Source of the DNA: Corallium rubrum
Taxonomy: Eukaryota > Cnidaria > Anthozoa > Scleralcyonacea > Coralliidae
Direction of reading: 5' to 3'
DNA length: 64,000 nt
Assembly: GCA_964035015.1 (NCBI GenBank)
Contig: OZ036013.1
Location: forward strand, 9,504,366-9,568,365
Under the pieces are notes generated by a model. That model worked only from the letters and a program-made list of their open reading frames with translations, had not been told where the DNA came from and did not search any database. Of the stretch, positions 32,001 through 43,061 are shown in pieces. The position numbers were made by a program, and so were the translations under genes. Position 1 is the stretch's first letter; every line of letters begins with the position of its first letter.

Positions 32001-35000
32001 ACCAAAGCCTATTTGACCTTTTCAGAAGGGATTAGTTTTATAAATTAAAATAAGTTATAATACTAACCCCCCACTCCTCATCCCAAACCTTAAAACCCAT
32101 TTTAAAAAACGTAACCCTGACATTTATCTTAAGACAAACACCACTCACCCTACCATTAAAACCTAAAAATCCAACCACATAAACCCTAACAGCCACACCA
32201 ACCCTAACAGTAGATACTACCCTAACAATGACCATCTACCTTATCTTATAACCCTGATTGTTATATATACCAAAGACTTTTGTTTACCAAGGATGAAATC
32301 CTATTGGTCAAATAATGGTCACGTGATGTTCAACAAACTCAATGTTTCTTTCTGCAGAGGGAAACATTGCAATGTTTCGCTCTGACGTCAGCTTTAATCA
32401 TGCGTTGTTCACGTGAATACACAATGATTATTGCATCTGATCAAGAACTTTGGACTCTTCAGCATTTTAGAAGCATTTGAAAACAAGGGCTTTTTTCGAT
32501 CTTGTTTGGTACGAGATAGCCAATTTTCCAAAAGCAAAAAAATATCTGACACCTTCAAAGACGGTCTAAAGAACAGGGGCGGATCTGGGAAAATATTTGA
32601 CTGTTGCACGCATGGCGTGGTTCACTCCATGTAGGGGGTACGGGGGCATGCCCTCCCTCCGGAAAATTTTAAAAATTAGGACCTCTAAAAACGCATTTCC
32701 CGCATTCCGAGAGCAAGTTAAGGCCAGCTTGGAAGAGCGTTTTGTATATATTTAAGATAACGTATTGTAATTAGATAAACAATTAAACATAAATACAATC
32801 GAGAAGTGCTTTACTGTACAAAGCATAAACGAGAGAAAGAGACTAGTCTAAACTCAAAATGTATTTAATATGGAAAGCGACTGTCAGACTTGACTCAAAT
32901 AAATATTGAAACCGAGCAGCGGAGAGCTGACTCCCATGAAACACTGAATGAGGACTCATTTTTATAAGATATGGTGGGTAGTGAGACCTTCACTGGCATT
33001 GACTGAGGACTAATTTGGAGCATAATACTTTGTGTTCTACCACGGCGGCGACAACGCACTGTTATTTGTGGTAGCCATTTTCCAGTTCATTTCGCTCATT
33101 TGTTGAGTTTCACGTGAAGTGTCTAGTTTCAGTCAATAGGTTGTAAAATGTGCCTGCGGTTTGATGTATGTTTTGGGAGAAGAATGAAGCGTAGAAGGAT
33201 TAATGTAGGTCTGTGCTTTGGATAACCCTCGACGCGTTTCGACCTTCCAGTCTTCTTCAGGAGGGATTTTGAGTCGATGTTGAAATCAGTAATGTTAAGA
33301 CGAAATACAGATATTAGAATGCGCGTGCAATACTGAAGTATAATAGACAAGTTAAAAATAAAATAAAAATCAAGCCTTACTGAATGTCTTTGTAGTTTTG
33401 GTGTAGTCCGTAATGTACTGGCATCCGTGGTCGACTTTATATTAAATGGGTGAATTTCCCGCTCCTCCGTCCCGTGTCGATAGTTGGCGTAAACAGGTTT
33501 AGTTTAGTTATGTCGCTGTTACGTCAGAAGTAAAAGGGTTATTGTGTAATCTGTCTAGTGGTGAGTGAGATGGTACGGCTACATGTCGGTTAGTGTTCGT
33601 TCCAGTTGTAGTTTAATTAAAAGTCAGTTTACAATTGACAATTGTAAATAAAATGTCGTGGATGTCAGTACTCGCATCAGTTGGTGGGAATCAGTTAACA
33701 ACTATAAGTAAACCGTCGTATGTCAGTAGGTGTAGGTATATATAGTTATGATTGTGAGTAAAACGTCTATAGATGTAAGTGAAACGTCGTAGATGTCAGT
33801 TCAGTTAACCATTGTAACTGGTTAAACGTCGTAGACGTCGGTTAGCATTTGTAATAGTAAGTTTAGGTCAAATACAACAGTCGTTGTGAAGGGAGACTTG
33901 ATTTAGCTCCAATGTTTTCCCATAAGTGAGTGAGACCTTCACTGGCGTTGTGTGAGGACTAATTTGTAGCATCTGTGTTCTACCACGGTGGCGACAACGC
34001 ACTGTAAATTAGTGGTATATGTTCCTTAAAATTTGCCAGTTGTTTCCGCTCATTTTTAGGCCTAATATTTTACGTTTGACCACAGCAGTTAAGTTCACGT
34101 GAAGTGTCTAGTTTCATTCTGGCATCCGTGGTCGACTTCAGAAATTGGTAAATTCACCGCTCCTCTGTCCCGTGACGATAGTTGGCGTAAATTCGCATCA
34201 GCTGGTTTAAGTCAGTTAAAAACTATAAGTGAAACGTCGTAGGTCAGTAGGTGTCAGGTGTATAGAAGATGCGGGCTGCCGAGGAACACAACTTTCAGTA
34301 AGATCACAATTCGTTCTTTTTTATTATTATTATTTTCATTATATATACTCTTATTATATCCTTTACTCTACACCAACATACTCATTGCATTTTTTACACA
34401 CATTCACATCCTGACTCTCAACATATTCTTATACCAACATACTGAAACATTGACTTGAGAAATCCATCCTGAAGAAGACTCGAAACGCGTCGAGGGTTAA
34501 GCGTGAATGGAAAGTGAACAAACTTACACAATTTCCACACTTCTCCTCTTCATTCCAACATACTTCAGGCCACACCCAATTTACATACATCCACCCACAA
34601 ACAACAACGCAGTTTACGCATTAGTACATCTTGTTTGTTTGTATATTATATGCTCGAAAACCTATCCACAAATTAACGCCGGTGGAGGTCCCACTACCTA
34701 CCTTATTACTCGGGCGACTGTGGTCGGACGAGTCTAGGTTTCGGCTTTTTTTTCAAACGCCACAGTACATGAAAAAACGCATATACTATTTACTGAGTAA
34801 TAACAACTACAAAACACCAGTAATAATCACTGAATAATGCAAAATATGAACATGTTGAACTGTTTGTATGTCTAGATTTCATGTAGGTGTCGTATTACAT
34901 TTGACAGTGATTTGGAAACATGTGTTTCAAAGCATGTTTAAATATTTTCTGTTTGCTACATATAAACAAATTTTATATCAAAATGATCGCTTGAATGTCC

Positions 35001-38000
35001 TTGAATCCAGCACCGTATGTTTTGTTACTGAAAGTTTTAGATCGCCGTTGTTATTCGGGAAAACGGACTTGTTTACATCCCTGTCCTTATTATATGAACT
35101 TGTTTTCATGTGGGAAATTCAAAATAATTTTTACTTTAAAACGAGGTGATAAGGGCTATTTGATATGCACCTTAAAGAGTTTTAAAATGTTTGCCATTTT
35201 GGAGTAAGGTCTATTGTCGTAATTTTAAATTTTACAGATCTACATTACATTTAAACAAATGTTTGTGTGCAATCTCGTTCCTGGGGCCCACATTCCCGCC
35301 CAGGGGGCAGGGGGCTCTGGGATAATCCGTTCATGCCATCACAGGATTCTTGTTATCCAGAAGAAGAGTAATCGTGTTCATCAGCCAATGAAATATCGAT
35401 GTGAAACTGATTGTCCCAGAGTCTTTTGTTTCCCGGGTGGGGGGTGTGGGCTCTGGGAGCGGGATTGTGGCATGCCAAGGTTCAGCAGGTTGCTGCAATC
35501 ACTCAGTAGCCCGAGTGTACGCCTAAGCAGGCGTCTTGTTATATAAATGACTGAACGTATTTCTAACTATGTTTAGTTTTAGGCGGATTCTGTGGAATAT
35601 CAAAAGTACTTTTTCTTAGAAAAAGTACTTTTGATATTCCACAGAATCCGCCTAAAACTAAACATAGTTAGAAACACGTTCAGTCAAGAAGTATATAAAG
35701 CTGATTCGAAACAGCAAGCAAAAACTACTGACTTTGTTCTATTTTATTCTACTCTTTTCTATCTTATTCTATTATCTTTTATACCAGTCTAATCTAGTCT
35801 AGTCTACAATCTTGGACAATAATGTTGTAACACCCCCTCCCCCGATTCAATGTTGAACGAAATGAAACAATGTTGGAATGGAGTTTCATATAACAACATT
35901 GAATCGGGGGGCAGGGGTTGACTGTTACAACTATTATTATCCAAGATTGTCTAAGACCCAATTTTCCTAATTTTGATAAAACAACTAGTTTTTTTATGTT
36001 ACGGTAGTGATACAGCATCAAAAGATTAGTTAGTTTGCATCAAATTTTCAATATCGAGAATTAAATACGCTCCGTAGTTTGGACATCCAAATCACAAATA
36101 ACATAATCTCTTCCATGGGCAAAAGAATAACAAATATTAAGGAAAGGAAAGGCCAGAGATTGAAGTATTGACATGTAGAGTAACACTAAGACGACTGGAC
36201 ATTAAAATATATCTTAAAATTATGTCGGTATTCATTGTGTTTTTATAATTTATATAATAAATAGTTATCTGAACCATCCAACGGTCTACCACGGTCTACC
36301 ACGGTCTACCACTACAATATAACAAAATTAATATACATGTAAATCCCTTTAAAACCCATGGTAGACCGTGGTAGACCGTTGCATAAGGCGGTATATAGTC
36401 TTATTTATTGAGTGATTTCAACCTCTTCCAGATTTCGCTTTGTCTAAAACGCGTGCGCCAATACGATAATTTCTCAAATTTCAACGACAAGGTAGCGGCG
36501 GGTCTTCTTAGTTTTTGAAGCTATTAATCTTAATATAAAAATAATTATATTCCCATTAACAATTCATTGATAGTATTAGCTGGGGAAATAATTTTTAAAC
36601 TTAAATAAACTTGGACAATAACACACCGTACGTGCTTGTTTTTCCCCAATCATCATAATGTCAGATATACATTCAGTTAAAGCGGACTTGGATATCAATC
36701 ACCCAACGGCCGAAATATGAGCGTCATACCTAAACAATAGTAATATTATTAATACATCTCTCTTTCAACAGTTATCCTATCCAAGTTACCAACTCTCACA
36801 CTTTCCCTCGCAATACTAGTGACGTAGCTATTATTGAGTGACAAAGAAAGGGTTTCGGGCAGAGAAATATGGCGGAGTAGAGCGCAATCTATACATTTTT
36901 AAATGCAAATATCTCTCTACTAATTGCACGAAACAGTCTCAAACTTCACCATTGTTTATTGACTTTAATTTACAAATAGAAGTCATATTTTAGCTGTATT
37001 TTATACAATATTAAGAAAAATCAGTCAAGGACTGTCTAAGACCCAATTTTCCTAATTTTGATAAAACAACTAGTTTTTTTATGTTACGGTAGTGATACAG
37101 CATCAAAAGATTAGTTTGCATCAAATTTTCAATATCGATAATTAAATACGCTCCGTAGTTTGGACATCCAAATTATAAATAACATAATCTCTTCCATGGG
37201 CAAAAGAATAACAAATATTAAGGAGAGGAAAGGCCAGAGATTGAAGTATTGACATGTAGAGTAACACTAAGACGACTGGACATTAAAATATATCTTAAAA
37301 TTATGTCGGTATTCATTGTGTTTTTATAATTTATATAATAAATAGTTATCTGAACCATCCACCAACGGTCTACCACGGTCTACCACAGTCTACCACCACA
37401 ATAATTTATATAACAAAATTAATATACATGTAAATCCCTTTGAAACCCATGATAGACCGTGGTAGACCGTTGCATAAGGCGGTATGTAGTTGCGCAGGGG
37501 AAATTAAACCAACTGCTTATGAATAAATGTGGCTTTACAAGCATTCTATAAAAGAGGCTTAACTCTTTCTTGTCCGAATTGGTCTTTAGTATTTTATTCT
37601 GGCTAACGCCAGACGATTTTATTCACCTCTGGGGAAGCCCCCGGACAGGAATGAGTTAAGCTTTACACTTATTTATTGAATGATTTCAACCTCTTCCAGA
37701 TTTCGCTTCGTCTAAAACGCGTGCGGCAATACGATAATTTCTCAAATTTCAACGACAAGGTAGCGGCGGGTCTTCTTAGTTTTTGAAGCTATTAATCTTA
37801 ATATAAAAATAATTATATTCCATTAACAATTCATTGATAGTATCAGCTGGGGAAATAATTTTTAAACTTAAATAAACTTGGACAATAATACACCGCACGT
37901 GCTTATTTTTCCCCAATCATCACAATGTCAGATATAGATTCAGTTAAAGCGGACTCGGATATCAATCACCCAACGGCCGAAATATGAGCGTCAAATCTAA

Positions 38001-41000
38001 ACAATAGTAATATTATTAATACATCTCTCTTTCAACAGTTATCCTATCCAAGTTACCAACTCTCACACTTTCTCTCGCAATACTAGTGACGTAGCTATTA
38101 TTGAGTGACAAAGAAAGGGCTTCGGGCAGAGAAATATGGCGGAGAAGCGTGCGTAGTAGAGCGCAATCTATACATTTTTAAATGCAAATATCTCTCTACT
38201 AATTGCACGAAACAGTCTCAAACTTCACCATTGTTTATTGACTTTAATTTACAAATAGAAATCATATTTTAGCTGTATTTTGTACAATATTAAGAAAAAT
38301 CAGTCAAGGACAATCTTGGACAATAATGTTGTAACACCCCCTCCCCCCGATTCAATGTTGACCGAAATGAAACAATGTTCGAATGGAGTTTCATATAACA
38401 ACATTGAATCGGGGAGCAGGGGTTGACTGTTACAACTATTATTGTCCAAGATTGTAGTCTAGTCTATTCTAGTCTAGTCTAGTCTAGTCTAGTCTAGTCT
38501 AGTCTAGTCTAGTCTAGTCTAGTCTAGTCTAGTCTAGTCTAGTCTAGTCTAGTCTAGTCTAGTCTAGTCTAGTCTAGTCTAGTCTAGTCTAGTCTAGTCT
38601 AGTCTAGTCTAGTCTAGTCTAGTCTAGTCTAGTCTAGTCTAGTCTAGTCTAGTCTAGTCTAGTCTAGTCTAGTCTAGTCTGACACGGTCAGTGCTGTATC
38701 AATTTGATATAACAGACTGGACAGGTATGTTGTCTACGGAGCTGTCGCAGTCTGTTAGAAATTCTAACTAAATGTTTATACATCAGCGCTGGTACATTCC
38801 GTAGCTGTCAGGCTGTATCAAGGATCGCTACATTTCTCTGAACAGATCTGATATCAGAGCTGATCAGACTGTGTGTTTTTACGTGTGTAGTCTAGTCTAG
38901 TCTAGTTTAGTCTAGTCTAGTCTAGTCTAGTCTAGTCTAGTCTAGTCTAGTCTAGTCTAGTCTAGTCTAGTCTAGTCTAGTCTAGTCTAGTCTAGTCTAG
39001 TCTAGTCTAGTCTAGTCTAGTCTAGTCTAGTCTAGTCTAGTCTAGTCTAGTCTAGTCTAGTCTAGTCTAGTCTAGTCTAGTCTAGTCTAGTCTAGTCTAG
39101 TCTAGTCTAGTCTAGTCTAGTCTAGTCTGGTCTGATCTGATTTATTTTTAATTTTAGATGTTGATGAATGCAACGTCAGTCCTTGTCACCAAAATGCTAC
39201 TTGCAACAATACCGCTGGTTCTTATACTTGCTCATGTAATCGCGGTTTTATTGGAAATGGAACAAACTGCACAGGTAATATGTTTTGGTAGTTGAACATA
39301 GATATTTAGCCTTAGCATATAGGCGGCGTTATTTCCTGCAGTTTGAAATTCCAGAAAATTAGAATTGTTAGTATATTAAATTGTTTTTGCTTTTGGTGAA
39401 GCAAAATCTACTTTTCGACGGCACAGGATATTTCGGTACGAGGACTGTAGACCAAACATTCGCACGACGCATGTAAATAAAACTTTTTTAAAACTTTGCT
39501 TGTTGGATTTTTTCAACAACGAACACAAGGCCCGATATGATTTTATTTATTATGTACATATATACTTATATTTATAAAATACAATAAAATTAATATGCTG
39601 CTTAGGTAACGTTGCATTGTCAAAAATATCGAAATAGTAAAGGTTCTATAAATCGGATTGAACTGTACGTTTCTTTGATAAAGGGCCTCAGCTCGAAACG
39701 CTATCGAACTGCATGCAATATTCCATAATCTAAATTGCACTTCAGGTTTTAGGCTGCAGTATTTAAAAATCATTGGGGCCAACCAGCTAGGCGTCTACAA
39801 ATTATTTGGTCCCACCAGTCACAAATTGTTGGGGGTCACAAAGTGCAGATCTTCAGGACCCACCAGGAAATCTCCGGTTTCGCTGTGGGCCACGCCGCTC
39901 TTGTGCTAAGTTGACGCGTTCAGTCAAGTGATCATCATGTGTGATATATTACAGTACACACATGGAAAAATGTATTGTATTTGTTAAGTACACATTGTAA
40001 AATTCTAATTATAAGACCTGGGGCCGGACCTTATACAGCAATAATGCCGCGAGTGTGCTCCCAGCTAACAAATTTACGTTGTGACAACGTTGTAACAACG
40101 TTAGACTTTCGTTGTGACAACGTTGCGTGTTAACGTTGTGGCAACGAAAATTTGTAGACAGCAGGCAACGTTGTGACAACGTTATAAATTACGAAACAAC
40201 GACGTTTTGACAACGTTTTATCAGCAACGTTGTGACAACGTTAAACAGTGACCTTTCGACAACGTTTTCACAAATGCTTTTATATTGACCGAATTTGCGT
40301 TCTAAATTTAGCCCGTTTTCAATTTTATATTATATTATTACATATATATACAGGGTGTATCAAAAAAAAGGCTACCCTTAGAAAATATAATTAACATTCT
40401 TTTCAAATAACCTATTGTATATTGACAGCCCTGTGGTCAGTTGAACCATTTTTAATCGAACTGATATGAATATAATTAACATTTTTATTTCAGTTATGCT
40501 CCTTCATACGTTTAGAAGTTATCGTAATTTCCCAGGTGTATACGACCATTTGTTTTTTACGCATCCGTGACTTCAGAGGTGTCCAGGGCTGTCAATATAC
40601 AATAGGTTATTTGAAAAGAATGTTAATTATATTTTGTAAGGGTAGCCTTTTTTTTTATACACCCTGTATAGCACAAATACCTAATTGTATGATTTGTATG
40701 ATTAATCGTTTTGCTTAGTTTTAGTCATTAACCTTTAACAACTGAACATGCCATTACTACAATTCATTTCGCCTGTTCGTTCACGACTCGACTGAGGGAA
40801 GATGTTAGCAAAATACGGGAAATACAGCACTTATATCAAACCATGTGTTCGCGAAAATGAGCTTATCTTGCACTCCAAACACGCACGAAACAAGAACTGA
40901 AGAACAATCAATTTACGAAAATAGATATACCTCATATACGAACAGCGGTCAACATACGGAGCTTAATTGCTAAATTCAGAAGATTAATAAAATACCGTGT

Positions 41001-43006
41001 TATTGCAAAGTTCAGATATCGTAGAGTTAAAAACTTATCCTACTCAAACGTTGGCGAGACTCATGGTCATGCCGAGAGTGACTGACACAGCATTGCTATA
41101 TCCCTTGTGTTTTTTCTTTTCCACCACGATGTTTTGAGAAGTCTGAATACGATTACGGTCATTCCCATCGATCTTAAACCTACGTTGCCACAACGTTAAA
41201 CAAACGTCAGAATATAACGTTGTATTGCTTGTTAGCTGGGCTTATGATTAAGATAGCTTCTAGTTATGGGAAGCGAAAAAATGTTTGGAGACACATATAT
41301 GCCAAAGACACATTACGTTTTCCCTGTAGCTATATATTTGCTCTAGATGTGTCTTCACAATACAACAACATATGCACGTTTAAGTTGGATTTACACTTTT
41401 ATATATTTGTGACATTCTACAAATTATTCTTTACATGATATATAGTACTGTGGAAAAGTTGTGCTGATTTGTACAAAAATGGAATAAAAGAAAATGCGGT
41501 GTACACAATTGATCCAGATGATCAAGGAGCTTTTGATGTAAGGTGTGACATGACAACTGATCAAGGAGGTTGGACTGTTTTTCAAAGACGAATGGACGGA
41601 AGCGAAGATTTTTATCTAAATTGGACGGACTACAAAAATGGATTTGGGAATCTCAGTGGAGAGTTTTGGCTTGGCCTGGACAAGATAGATCGATTGTCAG
41701 AGAGTGGTCAAGATGTTTTGAGAGTTGATCTGGAAGATTTTGAAAACGGAGCACGTTACGCTAAGTACAACACATTTGCCTTGGCAAATGAAACGGATCT
41801 ATACAAGTTGACAGTTGGAAATTATTCAGGTGAGAAACGTTTTATTTGAGAAAGTTATTAACAAGTTACAAAGATATTTGTTTGTAGTTGCGTATTAGAA
41901 AATTGAAGCGTGTCGTACGCTTGGTCAAATTTGTACAAGACAATTCGCCACAATTGCAGTACTGCAGAAGAATTGCTTTTCACTCTGTGCAATGATTGTA
42001 GAAACTTGTCTTGCGAAGATTTCGGGTATTGTACAAAATGGTAGCTAAAGGTCTTGTTATGGCACGTTCGCACGATCCGATTAATCGGATCCGATTATTG
42101 TGCTGATGTATGTATGTATGTATGTGATTGACTAGAGTGACTTACAAGAGTTGAAATACAGTAAGGTTTGGTATACTACGGAAATATGGAACGTAGCTTA
42201 GAAGTCGAGTGATTCGAGAGAAGGTCCTTCGTCAGAGAGAAACGTCACACTACTTTAATTTGACTCACAAGAGTGTGGAGTAATTTGCTGGCGAACGCTA
42301 CAGTTTTTACTTTGATATGCAAATCACATACATTAAAGTGTCACTAAGACCAAAAAATCGTGAATCTAGTATTGATACGGGTAAACTATAATTTCCAGAT
42401 GAGGAATACCGGCGTTTTCAGTTTCACAAAATATTGTCTCGTTCCGGCGAGATATTTAATTTCTGAAACATGTAAATTAAGTGCCTCGTGACGTCATTTT
42501 CTCACACATGCCGAAATAAGATTCACAAAATGAGTAATATCTCTGAAACTATGAAGTGGAAATCATTCAAACATTTGGAAATTATAGTTTCCTCGTATCA
42601 ATATTAGATTCACAATTTTTCGTCTTAGTGACACTTAAAAGGAGATTCGGATCTGACTATTTTAAAACTCGTTTAATTTATGAGAAAAATTTAAAAGAAA
42701 TATATATTTAATGAGCATTTAGAAATCGGAAGAAGATTACGGTTTACACTATAACGTTTTCGGCATGGCACGGCTGAAGTATCGGTACTGCATGGTGCCG
42801 CTTTTTTTTTTGGCGCCGCACTCCTATTTTTACAGTATGAACGATGACCCACTGTTTTAACATCTGCACCCGTGCCCATAATTTTTTCCGTGCCGAGCAC
42901 TAACGAAAAGGTCGGTCTCGGCACTACAAATTGCAGTGCCGTTCCATTTTACACGCGTGTAGCACACGCGAAATTACACGCAAGTGGGAAAGAAATTCTG
43001 CGAGAT

Positions 43007-43061
<55 letters not shown>

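Larger units (their letters stand above)
30529..39157 (+). other. Intron 3 (8.6 kb), repeat-rich
   Basis: No gene was recognised inside. It holds hammerhead-bearing Penelope remnants (31091, 33226, 34468), a direct duplication (about 32970-33560 with 33920-34260), TTAGGG-like degenerate sequence on the minus strand (32060-32240), a long hairpin (35548-35686), a composite element (35807-38454) and pentanucleotide satellite. Confidence 0.7.

Noticed and set aside
32040..32250. Minus-strand ggttagggtt-like sequence suggesting an interstitial telomere
   Set aside because: Copies are too degenerate and irregular for a telomeric tract; at most a decayed remnant.
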